Positions 15,441 to 24,106 are shown, counted from the first letter of the stretch. The stretch is 38,040 bases of DNA from Ascidiaceihabitans sp. (GCA_029251465.1 JAQXDI010000010.1:1-38040); one strand, 5' to 3'. Notes: generated by a model from the letters alone, not told the origin. Translations and numbers: made by a program.

Positions 15441-18320
15441 ATGCTTAGGAAAAAGACCAACGGGGTTGCGCGACGCTCCCAACGGACTGGTATCCTGTCT
15501 GACATCGCAGAGAAATCTGTAGATCGCCGCAGCTTTTTGCGCGGCAGTGGTTTGGCCATTGGTGGTCTTGCTGCAATTTCAGCAACGGGTGGCGCGGTCA
15601 CCCAAGCCAGCGCACAGTCAGCGGTGAATGGTGCGGTCGAGACAATCAAATCCGTCTGCACACACTGTTCTGTCGGTTGCACCGTTATTGCCGAGGTCAG
15701 TAATGGCGTCTGGACGGGGCAAGAGCCCGGCTGGGACAGCCCGTTTAACCTGGGCGCGCATTGTGCCAAAGGCGCTGCGGTGCGTGAACACGCCCACGGT
15801 GAACGCCGTCTGAAATACCCGATGAAAAAAGAGGGTGGAGAATGGAAGCGCATCAGCTGGGAACAGGCGATCGACGAGATCGGCGACGGCATGATGAACA
15901 TCCGCGAAGAAAGTGGGCCGGATTCAGTCTACTGGCTCGGCTCTGCCAAGCATAACAACGAGCAGGCCTATCTGTTCCGCAAATTCGCCGCCTATTGGGG
16001 CACGAACAACGTGGATCACCAAGCGCGGATTTGCCACTCGACCACGGTTGCCGGTGTTGCAAACACTTGGGGCTACGGTGCGATGACCAACAGCTACAAC
16101 GACATCCACAACTCCAAGGCGATTTTTATCATCGGTGGTAACCCTGCCGAGGCGCACCCTGTGTCTTTGCTTCACCTGTTGAAAGCCAAAGAGCAGAACA
16201 ACGCGCCCGTGATCGTGTGCGATCCGCGTTTCACCCGCACGGCGGCCCATGCTGATGAGTATGTGCGTTTCCGCCCGGGCACCGACGTGGCGCTGGTTTG
16301 GGGCATCCTGTGGCACATCTTTGAAAACGGTTGGGAGGACAAAGAATTCATTCGCACCCGTGTTTGGGGCATGGACCAAATTCAGGAAGAAGTTGCGAAA
16401 TGGAACCCTGAAGAGGTCGAGCGCGTCACTGGCGCGCCGGGCGAACAGCTGCGCCGCGTTGCGCGGACCATGGCCAACAACCGCCCGGGCACTGTGATTT
16501 GGTGCATGGGTGGCACGCAGCACACCAACGGCAACAACAACACGCGGGCCTATTGTGTGTTGCAACTGGCCCTTGGCAACATGGGCACATCGGGCGGTGG
16601 TACGAACATCTTCCGCGGTCACGACAACGTTCAAGGCGCAACTGACCTTGGCGTTCTGTCCCACACGCTGCCTGGATATTACGGGCTCAAGCCTGGTTCT
16701 TGGGCGCATTGGGGCCGTGTCTGGGAAGAAGATATGGATTGGCTGAAAGGTCAGTTCGCGACAGATGGCGACAAGAGCCTGATGAACCTTACCGGTATCC
16801 CCGTGTCGCGCTGGATTGATGGTGTGCTCGAAGATCCTGACAACATGGACAACCCCAACAAGGTGCGCGCCATGGTGCTTTGGGGCCATGCGCCGAACTC
16901 GCAAACCCGTCAAAAGGAAATGAAAACCGCGATGGAGCAGCTGGATATGCTGGTTGTGGTCGATCCGTATCCGACGGTCTCTGCGGTTTTGCATGACCGG
17001 ACTGACGGTGTTTATCTGCTGCCGGCCTGTACGCAGTTTGAAACCCGCGGCTCTGTCACGGCGTCAAATCGCAGCTTCCAGTGGCGTGACAAAGTGGTTG
17101 ATCCGCTGTTTGAGTCGCTGCCGGATGAGGTCATCATGGCCAAGTTCGCCAACAAATTTGGTTGGGCAGATCGTTTGTTCCGCAACATCGAAATGGATGA
17201 TGAAGAGACGCCAAATGTTGAAAGCATCACGCGTGAGTTCAACAAAGGCATGTGGACAATCGGCTACACCGGCCAAAGCCCTGAGCGCATCAAAATGCAC
17301 ATGGCGAACCAACATACGTTTGATCGCACCACGCTGCAGGCCATCGGTGGCCCCGCAGATGGTGACTACTACGGTCTGCCGTGGCCCAGCTGGGGCACCG
17401 CCGAGATGAACCACCCCGGCACGCCGAACCTGTATGACATGTCTAAGCGTGTGTCCGAGGGTGGCCTGACCTTCCGCGCCCGCTTTGGTGTGGAACGGGA
17501 CGGCGACAATCTGTTGGCCGAGGGTGTTTACAGCAAAGATTCTGATATCCAAGACGGTTATCCGGAATTCACCATGCAAATGCTGATGGACCTTGGGTGG
17601 GACAGTGAACTGACGACTGAAGAACGCGCTGTTATCGATGGGATCGCAGGGCCCAAAACCAACTGGAAAACCGATCTGTCCGGCGGCATCCAGAGGGTGG
17701 CGATTGCGCATGAATGTGCGCCATTCGGCAACGCCAAGGCGCGTGCGGTTGTCTGGACCTTCCCCGATCCGGTCCCCGTGCACCGCGAGCCGCTTTACAC
17801 CAACCGTCGTGATCTGGTCGAAGACTACCCGACATACGAGGATCGCAAATTCTATCGCTTGCCGACCATGTATGCCTCGATCCAGAAACAGGATTTCTCA
17901 AAAGACTATCCGATGATCCTGACATCTGGTCGTTTGGTCGAATACGAGGGGGGCGGTGACGAGAGCCGCTCAAACCCTTGGCTTGCAGAATTGCAGCAGG
18001 ACATGTTTGTCGAAATCAACACGCGTGACGCCAACAATCTTGGCATTCGCGACGGCAAACAGGTTTGGGTCGAAGGTCCAGAGAAGGCCAAGGTCAAAGT
18101 GATGGCGATGGTCACTGAAAGGGTCGGCGAGGGCGTCGCCTTTATGCCGTTCCACTTTGGTGGGCACCTTGAAGGCAAGGACCTGAGGGACAAATACCCC
18201 GACGGTGCGGATCCTTACGTGTTGGGCGAAAGTTCAAACACCGCGCAGACCTACGGCTACGATTCAGTCACGCAAATGCAAGAGACCAAAGCGACTCTTT
18301 GCAAGATTTCAGCAGCATAA
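15441..18320 (+). CDS. fdhA: Formate dehydrogenase catalytic subunit, Cys active site
   Basis: A 959-residue molybdopterin-family oxidoreductase that oxidises formate to CO2 in the periplasm. A Tat leader with RRSFLR (29-34) is followed by the hydrophobic stretch to about residue 59. The [4Fe-4S] cluster is bound by Cys73, Cys76, Cys80 and Cys108. The active site reads ARICHSTTVAG, with Cys198 and His199 where other enzymes have selenocysteine; TGA is not used as a codon. The C-terminal molybdopterin dinucleotide-binding domain starts near 800 (YPMILTSGRLVEYEGGG). ATG 15441 has GGGAGG upstream. The linked tupBCA genes suggest tungsten as the metal, though molybdenum cannot be excluded. FdhB follows 12 bp later. 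Confidence 0.95.
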   Translation: MLRKKTNGVARRSQRTGILSDIAEKSVDRRSFLRGSGLAIGGLAAISATGGAVTQASAQSAVNGAVETIKSVCTHCSVGCTVIAEVSNGVWTGQEPGWDSPFNLGAHCAKGAAVREHAHGERRLKYPMKKEGGEWKRISWEQAIDEIGDGMMNIREESGPDSVYWLGSAKHNNEQAYLFRKFAAYWGTNNVDHQARICHSTTVAGVANTWGYGAMTNSYNDIHNSKAIFIIGGNPAEAHPVSLLHLLKAKEQNNAPVIVCDPRFTRTAAHADEYVRFRPGTDVALVWGILWHIFENGWEDKEFIRTRVWGMDQIQEEVAKWNPEEVERVTGAPGEQLRRVARTMANNRPGTVIWCMGGTQHTNGNNNTRAYCVLQLALGNMGTSGGGTNIFRGHDNVQGATDLGVLSHTLPGYYGLKPGSWAHWGRVWEEDMDWLKGQFATDGDKSLMNLTGIPVSRWIDGVLEDPDNMDNPNKVRAMVLWGHAPNSQTRQKEMKTAMEQLDMLVVVDPYPTVSAVLHDRTDGVYLLPACTQFETRGSVTASNRSFQWRDKVVDPLFESLPDEVIMAKFANKFGWADRLFRNIEMDDEETPNVESITREFNKGMWTIGYTGQSPERIKMHMANQHTFDRTTLQAIGGPADGDYYGLPWPSWGTAEMNHPGTPNLYDMSKRVSEGGLTFRARFGVERDGDNLLAEGVYSKDSDIQDGYPEFTMQMLMDLGWDSELTTEERAVIDGIAGPKTNWKTDLSGGIQRVAIAHECAPFGNAKARAVVWTFPDPVPVHREPLYTNRRDLVEDYPTYEDRKFYRLPTMYASIQKQDFSKDYPMILTSGRLVEYEGGGDESRSNPWLAELQQDMFVEINTRDANNLGIRDGKQVWVEGPEKAKVKVMAMVTERVGEGVAFMPFHFGGHLEGKDLRDKYPDGADPYVLGESSNTAQTYGYDSVTQMQETKATLCKISAA

Positions 18321-18332
18321 GGAGCACATCAC

Positions 18333-18926
18333 ATGGCAAGAGCAAAGTTTCTCGTCGACGCCGAACGCTGCATTGAATGCAACGCCTGTGTCACAGCCTG
18401 TAAAAACGAACACGAGGTCCCGTGGGGCATCAACCGGCGCAAAGTCGTCACGATCAATGACGGCAAACCGGGCGAACGGTCGATTTCCGTGGCCTGCATG
18501 CATTGCTCGGACGCACCGTGTATGGCGGTCTGCCCGGTAGACTGTTTTTACCAGAACGAAGAGGGCGTGGTTCTCCACTCCAAAGACCTCTGCATCGGGT
18601 GTGGTTACTGTTTCTACGCCTGTCCATTTGGCGCGCCGCAGTTCCCGCAAGCGGGCAACTTTGGGTCCCGTGGCAAGATGGACAAGTGCACCTTCTGCGC
18701 TGGCGGCCCAGAGGAAAACCACTCTTCGGCCGAGTTCGCGAAATACGGGCGCAACCGGATTGCAGAAGGCAAATTGCCGATCTGCGCCGAGATGTGTTCA
18801 ACCAAAGCGCTTTTGGCAGGTGACGGCGATATCGTCTCTGGCATCTACCGCGAACGCGTCGTGTCACGCGGCTTTGGCTCTGGCGCGTGGGGATGGGGTA
18901 CAGCCTACAACCAAAAAGGCGGCTGA
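18333..18926 (+). CDS. fdhB: Formate dehydrogenase iron-sulfur subunit
   Basis: A 197-residue electron-transfer subunit with ligands for four [4Fe-4S] clusters: Cys13/16/19/23, Cys55/58/63/67, Cys87/90/93/97 and Cys119/122/151/155. The last group has a 28-residue insertion between its pairs, normal for FdhB/FdnH/DmsB-like proteins. It passes electrons from FdhA to the cytochrome b subunit. It has no leader and would be co-exported with FdhA through Tat. No C-terminal membrane anchor is present, unlike Escherichia coli FdnH, so attachment probably relies on FdhC. A terminator-like hairpin follows. Confidence 0.94.
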   Translation: MARAKFLVDAERCIECNACVTACKNEHEVPWGINRRKVVTINDGKPGERSISVACMHCSDAPCMAVCPVDCFYQNEEGVVLHSKDLCIGCGYCFYACPFGAPQFPQAGNFGSRGKMDKCTFCAGGPEENHSSAEFAKYGRNRIAEGKLPICAEMCSTKALLAGDGDIVSGIYRERVVSRGFGSGAWGWGTAYNQKGG

Positions 18927-18955
18927 TACCTTTTGCCCGACCAAGCAGACAAATC

Positions 18956-18981
18956 GGGCGATCCAACCGGGTCGCCCTTTT
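18956..18981 (+). terminator. Intercistronic terminator-like hairpin after fdhB
   Basis: A 9-bp stem with one T-G pair (gggcgatcc 18956-18964, gggtcgccc 18969-18977), an aacc tetraloop and TTTT at 18978-18981 form a short intrinsic terminator. It lies 29 bp after fdhB and 26 bp before fdhC. Partial termination here would give more catalytic subunits than cytochrome, or the hairpin may only protect the fdhAB message. Confidence 0.65.
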
Positions 18982-19007
18982 CACCTAACACTTGCTGAGG
19001 AAACGAT

Positions 19008-20204
19008 ATGCTGCGTGCCCTGATTGCTTTGATGTTAACACTGTCCTTCTTATCAACCGCATCCGCCCAAGAAAAAGCGGTGCCAGATCGCAGTGCAACG
19101 GGCGGCGCGCAGACGCTTGAAGACATCATGGCGCGCCAACGTGGTGATGATGTCGACAATAGTTTTCGCAGCGATGCGACCGGTAATCCCGACAGTGCCG
19201 CGGACACGGCAAACCAACTTGGCACGTTAGGCGGCGCGTCGGATCCAGAACTGTGGCGGGCGTTGCGCTTTGGTTCTGCCGACATCACCGCATCCAACAA
19301 CGGGCCGGCGGCCACGACGCTGGTTCAGGATGGCGGCATGAAGTGGTTGAAATTCCGCGAAGGCCCGCTTGCCAAATATGGCGGCGATCTGTTGATGGGC
19401 ACGTTCATACTGCTGACCGCGTTCTATTTTATCCGCGGGCGCATCACGATCGACGGTGCCAAGACCGGACGCACGATTACGCGGTTCAAAGCGATTGAAC
19501 GTTTTGGCCATTGGTTGCTGGCAGGCTCGTTCATTTTTCTGGGCATTACCGGGCTCATTTCCCTGTTCGGACGCAAAGTCCTGATCCCCGCTTTTGGTCA
19601 CGAGGCATTCGCCTTTTTGGCTGTTGGTTCCAAGTGGATTCACAACAATATTTCGTGGGCGTTTATGCTGGCCTTGGCGATGATTTTTGTGATGTGGGTC
19701 ATTCACAATCTACCGCACAAAAGCGACATCAACTGGCTGCTCAAAGGTGGTGGGATCTTTTCCAAAGGGCACCCGCCAGCCAAGAAATTCAATGGCGGGC
19801 AAAAGCTGATTTTCTGGTCGGTCATTCTGCTTGGCACCTCTATTTCCGTGACCGGACTGGCGCTGCTTTTCCCGTTCGAAATCAACATGTTTGCCGCAAC
19901 TTTTGCGAAACTGAACGCGTTCGGCATCTCGGGTGCCCTCGGATTGGGAGAGCTGCGTGAAACCCTCGCGCCGCACGAAGAAATGCAATACGCCCAGCTT
20001 TGGCATGCCATCGTCAGCTTTGTGCTGATGGCGATTATTCTGGCGCATATTTACATTGGCACTGTCGGTATGGAAGGCGCGTATGACGCTATGGGATCGG
20101 GCGAAGTCGAAGAACAATGGGCGCGTGAACACCACTCGATCTGGGTGGACGAGGTCATGGCAGACACGCAGTCAGGATCGACGAAGACGACACCAGCGGA
20201 ATAG
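19008..20204 (+). CDS. fdhC: Formate dehydrogenase cytochrome b subunit (gamma)
   Basis: A 398-residue membrane subunit that takes electrons from FdhB and reduces quinone. It has a signal peptide (1-20, cut at ASA-QE), a periplasmic N-terminal extension of about 100 residues, one helix near 125-142 and then the four-helix cytochrome b561-like domain. Candidate haem b ligands are His in RFGHWLLAG, WIHNNISWAF, LWHAIVSF and LAHIYIG. The N-terminal extension is typical of the alphaproteobacterial and Wolinella-type FdhC and absent from FdnI. ATG 19008 has TGAGGA at 18996-19001. A weak 6-bp inverted repeat (20224-20240) follows the gene. Confidence 0.93.
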   Translation: MLRALIALMLTLSFLSTASAQEKAVPDRSATGGAQTLEDIMARQRGDDVDNSFRSDATGNPDSAADTANQLGTLGGASDPELWRALRFGSADITASNNGPAATTLVQDGGMKWLKFREGPLAKYGGDLLMGTFILLTAFYFIRGRITIDGAKTGRTITRFKAIERFGHWLLAGSFIFLGITGLISLFGRKVLIPAFGHEAFAFLAVGSKWIHNNISWAFMLALAMIFVMWVIHNLPHKSDINWLLKGGGIFSKGHPPAKKFNGGQKLIFWSVILLGTSISVTGLALLFPFEINMFAATFAKLNAFGISGALGLGELRETLAPHEEMQYAQLWHAIVSFVLMAIILAHIYIGTVGMEGAYDAMGSGEVEEQWAREHHSIWVDEVMADTQSGSTKTTPAE

Positions 20205-20306
20205 TTTTCGGGTGCTGACCAACACCAGAATCCATCTGGTCATCAGAGCCGATCAGTGCTTTGATAAACGACCTACGCACCAAGGCAGTGCAATCGGAGA
20301 ACTGAA

Positions 20307-20435
20307 ATGAAAATCATGCTCTTAGCATTTTTGGCCATCGCCGTCATTGCGGTTGGATCGAACCTTATTTTGGGCCAAGCTGGGTTTTCTTCGCAGGATC
20401 GCGCTGCCGGCCCTGCTGTGCGACTCGACGATTAA
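20307..20435 (+). CDS. 42-residue membrane or secreted peptide in the fdh-tup operon
   Basis: ATG 20307 to TAA 20433-20435 encodes 42 residues. Residues 2-22 are a single hydrophobic segment (MLLAFLAIAVIAVGSNLIL), followed by a short polar tail with GFSSQDRAAGPAVRLDD. GGAG at 20296-20299 lies 7 nt before the start. It sits 102 bp after fdhC and 29 bp before tupB, in the same direction. A small single-span protein could be an assembly or stability factor for FdhC, or just an exported peptide. I recognise no named family. The good ribosome site and the clear membrane profile make it more likely real than chance. Confidence 0.65.
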   Translation: MKIMLLAFLAIAVIAVGSNLILGQAGFSSQDRAAGPAVRLDD

Positions 20436-20464
20436 TCAAACGTACTGGGCTAGGCAGCTTTGGA

Positions 20465-21169
20465 ATGAACGAAATCTGGTCCGGCATTCAGGCGGCTTTC
20501 TGGCTGATCATCACGCTTGACGCGGACTTGGTCGAGATCACATTGCGATCGCTTCAGGTCAGCCTGTCGGCGCTGGTTGTCGCCTGTGTTATCGCGCTGC
20601 CGTTTGGGACGTGGTTGGCGATCCGCAGGTTCAGGTATCGGCGCGCGGCAATTGCGACGCTGAACGCGTTGATGGGTCTGCCGCCGGTCGTTGTCGGCCT
20701 GATCGTGTATCTTTTGCTGTCTCGCTCCGGGCCTTTTGGCGTTTTGGGTTTGTTGTTTACGCCATCGGCCATGATCATCGCGCAGATCATCATTATCACG
20801 CCGCTGATTGCGTCGATTACGCATCAGGCGATGCGTGAACTTTGGGCGGAATATCACGACCTTCTGATTTCGCTGAACACTACCAAACGCCAACGGGTGA
20901 TGACCCTGATTTGGGACGGACGGCGCACGTTGATGACAGCCGCGCTTGCAGGGTTCGGGCGTGCGATTGGCGAAGTTGGCGCAATCATGATTGTTGGCGG
21001 CAACATCGATCACGCAACGCGGGTGCTGACGACGGCCATCGCGCTCGAGACTGGAAAGGGCGACTTTGCGCTGGCTTTGGGGTTGGGTTTTGTGCTGATC
21101 GCTTTGGCATTGGTGGTCAATCTTGCGATCCATGCCCTGTCGCGCACCGAACGTGAGGGCACGTGGTGA
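20465..21169 (+). CDS. tupB: Tungstate ABC transporter permease
   Basis: A 234-residue inner-membrane permease with five or six helices, of the TupB/ModB type. The ABC-interaction loop is GFGRAIGEVGAIMIVGGNI (about 160-178), which is characteristic of TupB rather than ModB. LMGLPPVVVGLIVYLLLSRSGP is the other recognisable helix. It moves tungstate across the membrane, using TupA as the receptor and TupC as the ATPase. Its stop overlaps the GTG start of tupC. The gene order B-C-A directly after the formate dehydrogenase points to tungsten supply for FdhA. Confidence 0.92.
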   Translation: MNEIWSGIQAAFWLIITLDADLVEITLRSLQVSLSALVVACVIALPFGTWLAIRRFRYRRAAIATLNALMGLPPVVVGLIVYLLLSRSGPFGVLGLLFTPSAMIIAQIIIITPLIASITHQAMRELWAEYHDLLISLNTTKRQRVMTLIWDGRRTLMTAALAGFGRAIGEVGAIMIVGGNIDHATRVLTTAIALETGKGDFALALGLGFVLIALALVVNLAIHALSRTEREGTW

Positions 21170-21879
21170 ACCATCCAATGTCTGTCTGCCTGACAAATGT
21201 GGTTGTCAAACGCCGCCAAAAAGTCGTGCTTGGCCCCGTCAACCTTGATCTGGCAGCATCCGGTGTCACAATCGTGCTGGGTCCGAACGGGGCGGGCAAA
21301 ACAACTCTGCTAAAGGTTTTGCACGGGGTTGAGCGGGTTTCAGAAGGGGTCGTGCAATGGTCTGTTCCCGATGTGCAGGCGCGCCAATCCCAAGCCTACG
21401 TTTTTCAAAGCCCGATTATGTTGCGACGTTCTGTACGGCAAAATTTGGCGTATCCCTTAGAGCTGTTAGGGCAACCCAAATCTGAGATCGCGCGCCAAGT
21501 TGTCGATTGGGCGCATAGCATCGGGTTGCAAAATGCGCTTGATCTGCCTGCGCCGCGCCTGTCCGGAGGAGAGCGGCAAAAGCTGGCGTTGGGGCGTGCC
21601 CTGATCCGCAAACCCAAAGTGCTGTTTCTGGACGAACCTTGTGCCAATCTCGATGGCCGTTCCACCCGTGAAATCGAGACGCTTTTGCGTGACGCAACAC
21701 AGACAGGCACCCGAATAATCATGACGACGCATGATCTGGGTCAAGTACGCCGGCTTGCGGGTGATGTATTGTTCTTGTTGAACGGGCGTGTCCACGAGCA
21801 AGGGGGCGCGTCTGCGTTCTTTACTGACCCGAAAACGCCAGAAGCTAAGGCGTTTCTAGAAGGAGACATCGTCGAATGA
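21163..21879 (+). CDS. tupC: Tungstate ABC transporter ATP-binding protein
   Basis: A 238-residue ATPase. Walker A is GPNGAGKT (about 44-51), the Q-loop is VFQSP, the signature is LSGGERQKLALGRAL, Walker B is KVLFLDEP and the H-loop is MTTHD, so all ATPase motifs are intact. There is no C-terminal Mop domain, unlike ModC. GTG 21163 with GAGGG six bases upstream was taken; GTG 21166 or ATG 21178 are alternatives. It overlaps tupB at the start and tupA at the end (ATGA), so all three transporter parts are translated together. Confidence 0.9.
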   Translation: MVNHPMSVCLTNVVVKRRQKVVLGPVNLDLAASGVTIVLGPNGAGKTTLLKVLHGVERVSEGVVQWSVPDVQARQSQAYVFQSPIMLRRSVRQNLAYPLELLGQPKSEIARQVVDWAHSIGLQNALDLPAPRLSGGERQKLALGRALIRKPKVLFLDEPCANLDGRSTREIETLLRDATQTGTRIIMTTHDLGQVRRLAGDVLFLLNGRVHEQGGASAFFTDPKTPEAKAFLEGDIVE

Positions 21880-22673
21880 TCCGTTTTTTTGCCGCGGTTT
21901 TGATTGTTTTTGGCAGCCACGTGCAGGCTGACACAATGAAATTGGCGGTCACCACCAGTTTCCATAATTCGGGCCTGTCAGATGTTTTGCTAACTGCCAT
22001 CCAAGACGACACCGGGCTCGACGTCTCGTTGTTGGTTGTCGGCACGGGGCAGGCGATCCGGTTGGGCGAAGCGGGGGATGTGGATGCGATTTTGGTGCAT
22101 TCCAAGGCCGCTGAAGACGCGTTTGTTGCAGCTGGGTATGGAACGCATAGGCGTGAAATCATGTACAACGATTTTGTCTTGATCGGTCCCGCAGCCGACC
22201 CGGCACAGATCAAAGATACCGAGACCACGACAGCCGCGTTGCAGCGCATTGCGACGACGCAATCTGCCTTTGTCAGCCGTGGTGATGACAGCGGCACCCA
22301 CAAAAAAGAGCTATCAATGTGGTCGTCAGCGGCGCTTGATCCGACAGGGTTCGGGGCGTGGTACAAGGCGGTTGGTGCCGGAATGGGCGCGAGCTTGAAC
22401 ACCGCCTCGGGCCTGAACGCATACATCATGGCGGATCGCGCAAGTTGGTTGAATTTCGCCAACAAGGGCGAACTTGAATTGCTGTTTTCCGGGGACCCGC
22501 TGTTGTTCAACCAATACGCATATCTTCCGGTCAATCCTGCCCGTCATGGCCACATCAAAGCGCAAGCCGCGATGACGCTAGAGACGTGGTTAACATCGCC
22601 GCGCGCACAGCAGTTGATCAACGGGTACAGGATCAATGACGAGGCATTGTTTGTGTTCAACGCTAAACAATAG
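21876..22673 (+). CDS. tupA: Tungstate-binding periplasmic protein
   Basis: A 265-residue periplasmic receptor with a signal peptide (1-18, cut at VQA-DT). TupA-specific segments are VTTSFHNSGL (25-34), VVGTGQAIRLGEAGDVDAILVH (54-75), MYNDFVLIGP (96-105) and FVSRGDDSGTHKKE (132-145). The TTS near the start and the later Arg in SRGDDSG belong to the oxyanion pocket. TupA proteins are selective for tungstate over molybdate. Its ATG overlaps the tupC stop, with AAGGAG upstream. It is the last gene of the fdh-tup block; the following 78 bp, before a converging gene, hold no clear terminator. Confidence 0.93.
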   Translation: MIRFFAAVLIVFGSHVQADTMKLAVTTSFHNSGLSDVLLTAIQDDTGLDVSLLVVGTGQAIRLGEAGDVDAILVHSKAAEDAFVAAGYGTHRREIMYNDFVLIGPAADPAQIKDTETTTAALQRIATTQSAFVSRGDDSGTHKKELSMWSSAALDPTGFGAWYKAVGAGMGASLNTASGLNAYIMADRASWLNFANKGELELLFSGDPLLFNQYAYLPVNPARHGHIKAQAAMTLETWLTSPRAQQLINGYRINDEALFVFNAKQ

Positions 22674-22751
22674 GTTGCCGGAAAGTAGAAAAGAGTGCGG
22701 TCAGCCGTTTCTTAGACGATCGGTGCTTCGATACGGTTCGTCGGAATTGGT

Positions 22752-23690
22752 TCATGATGTTTCAATAAAGGTGGCGGCCAATTTCTGGGCCCGCTGCAAC
22801 GCGATGTTGCCTTTGCGAAGGGGTGGCATGCTGCCTAGAATTTGAAGGCCGATAAAGAACGGTAAAAACGTATCGATTTCATTTTCGGGCAGCACGTCAC
22901 TTGCCAAGAACGCAGAAACATCTGGCTCGGCAATTCCGTAAATAAAATCGATGTCACCTGTGTGCTGTAGGGGGGTGTGGAGCTGCGTCCAAACAAGAAA
23001 CTTGGCCACGTCTTGCACAATGGGCAATCGCGCTTTTCCTTGGATGTCCACGCCGTAGATCGTGCCGTCGTGATAGTGGGCATTGATGCTGGAGTAGTCG
23101 CCGTGAATCGCCGCTTTGGTAATACTCATGCCGCGCAGCGGAGCGGCCAAAATTTGTACCTGTTGCAAGACTGGATCGAATATTTCGACTAAGCTCTTGG
23201 GTTGATTTTGGCCAAACGCCGTGATGCGTTTCTTGATCCACCAATCGGGGCTAAATTTGTGGGATATTTCGGAACGACCCGTTGTGTAAGTTCTTAACCA
23301 ACGCCCGCTGAGGTCCATCAACGCCATCCGCTCTTGAAATTCCGCATGTTTGATGGCCTCGCTCAGCCGGGTACCCGGCGCAAAAGTGAGCACGATCAGC
23401 CCCAATTCCGGAAAGGCCCTGAGACATTCGTTTACCCTGAACGGCGGTGCATTCATAAACGCAGCCAGCGTGTCGAGCTCGGCTTTTGCGGCCAGGATCC
23501 GGCGCGCCGGTTCAGCATCCAAGAATTTCTTAATGACCACTTTTTGGCCGCCAAAAATGCAGATGGCGGTGGCTTGATCCGGGCCCGTTTTCAACACCTC
23601 TTCGACATGAAAGTCCGAGAACGCAGCGTGACCACTGACCAGTTTATGCAGGTCAATTTCTACGCTCAATTTATCAAGGATGCTTGGCAT
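22752..23690 (-). CDS. APH-like phosphotransferase family protein
   Basis: A 312-residue cytoplasmic protein with the aminoglycoside phosphotransferase/choline kinase fold. An N-terminal lobe contains the likely ATP Lys in GGQKVVIKKFL (about 47-57). The catalytic loop is AIHGDYSSINAHY (about 200-212), and the metal-binding Asp follows in YGVDIQGKARLPIVQDVAKFLVW. The substrate is unknown; sugars, amino alcohols or lipids are possible, and nothing marks it as a resistance gene. ATG 23690 is preferred over GTG 23699 because AAAGGTGG lies five bases before it. It begins the accessory patch between the fdh-tup and glp loci. Confidence 0.8.
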   Translation of the reverse strand: MPSILDKLSVEIDLHKLVSGHAAFSDFHVEEVLKTGPDQATAICIFGGQKVVIKKFLDAEPARRILAAKAELDTLAAFMNAPPFRVNECLRAFPELGLIVLTFAPGTRLSEAIKHAEFQERMALMDLSGRWLRTYTTGRSEISHKFSPDWWIKKRITAFGQNQPKSLVEIFDPVLQQVQILAAPLRGMSITKAAIHGDYSSINAHYHDGTIYGVDIQGKARLPIVQDVAKFLVWTQLHTPLQHTGDIDFIYGIAEPDVSAFLASDVLPENEIDTFLPFFIGLQILGSMPPLRKGNIALQRAQKLAATFIETS

Positions 23691-23755
23691 CAGATCCACC
23701 TTTGGCGTCGTAAGTTATAGCACAAAGCGCCATTATTCGAAGTTCAGAGCATGCG

Positions 23756-24028
23756 TTAGACCTGCCTGATTGCCCAGACCAAGGTTATGTTCGTAGACCC
23801 GCCAATTCTTGGCGATGTGTTTGAAAGCCGCGTCAAATTGGCAAAAGCAACCTTTGCATCGCTCACCAAAATACTGTCCAAAATCCGAAACGGAACACCT
23901 GCAACACTAAATCCCTTGCCTGTAATTTTGCCAAGATATCGATCTAAAAAGGTAAAGTTCCCTTTCCCTACGAGAATGTCGATCCTGAGGCGGTGATTTA
24001 GCTTAAGTTCGTTTCCCATCCGTGTCAT
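23756..24028 (-). CDS. Possible small protein, unrecognised (90 residues)
   Basis: The 416-bp gap 23691-24106 holds an open frame on the minus strand from ATG 24028. The product has alternating basic and hydrophobic segments (LNHRLRIDILVG, GKGFSVAGVPFRILDSILVSD, NITLVWAIRQV) vaguely like the beta-barrel of PilZ-type domains, but the key RxxxR motif is not clear. No strong ribosome site is seen. The opposite strand also has a 69-codon frame (23787-23996). This may be a small gene, a gene remnant or non-coding DNA; I cannot name a function. Confidence 0.3.
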   Translation of the reverse strand: MTRMGNELKLNHRLRIDILVGKGNFTFLDRYLGKITGKGFSVAGVPFRILDSILVSDAKVAFANLTRLSNTSPRIGGSTNITLVWAIRQV

Positions 24029-24106
24029 CCATACCAGAGATGTCGTTTGCCATATTTACGATAGACAAACGGTGGACTTAGAACCACTTCAATATTTGGT
24101 ACTCTT

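Noticed and set aside
15924..16994. A 356-codon open frame on the minus strand
   Set aside because: It is antisense to fdhA, whose clusters, active site and Tat leader are certain. The product has the repetitive His/Arg-rich composition of a shadow frame.
15441..18320. A selenocysteine formate dehydrogenase
   Set aside because: The active-site position is an ordinary Cys codon and the frame has no internal TGA.
15441..20204. Soluble NAD-dependent formate dehydrogenase (FdsABG type)
   Set aside because: No flavin or NAD-binding subunit is present; instead there is a Tat leader, a four-cluster subunit and a cytochrome b membrane subunit.
20465..22673. A molybdate (ModABC) or phosphate transporter
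   Set aside because: The binding protein has TupA-specific segments, the permease has the TupB-type loop and the ATPase lacks the Mop domain of ModC.
22752..23690. An aminoglycoside resistance gene
   Set aside because: Only the general APH fold motifs are present, with no feature of a known resistance enzyme and no mobile context next to it.
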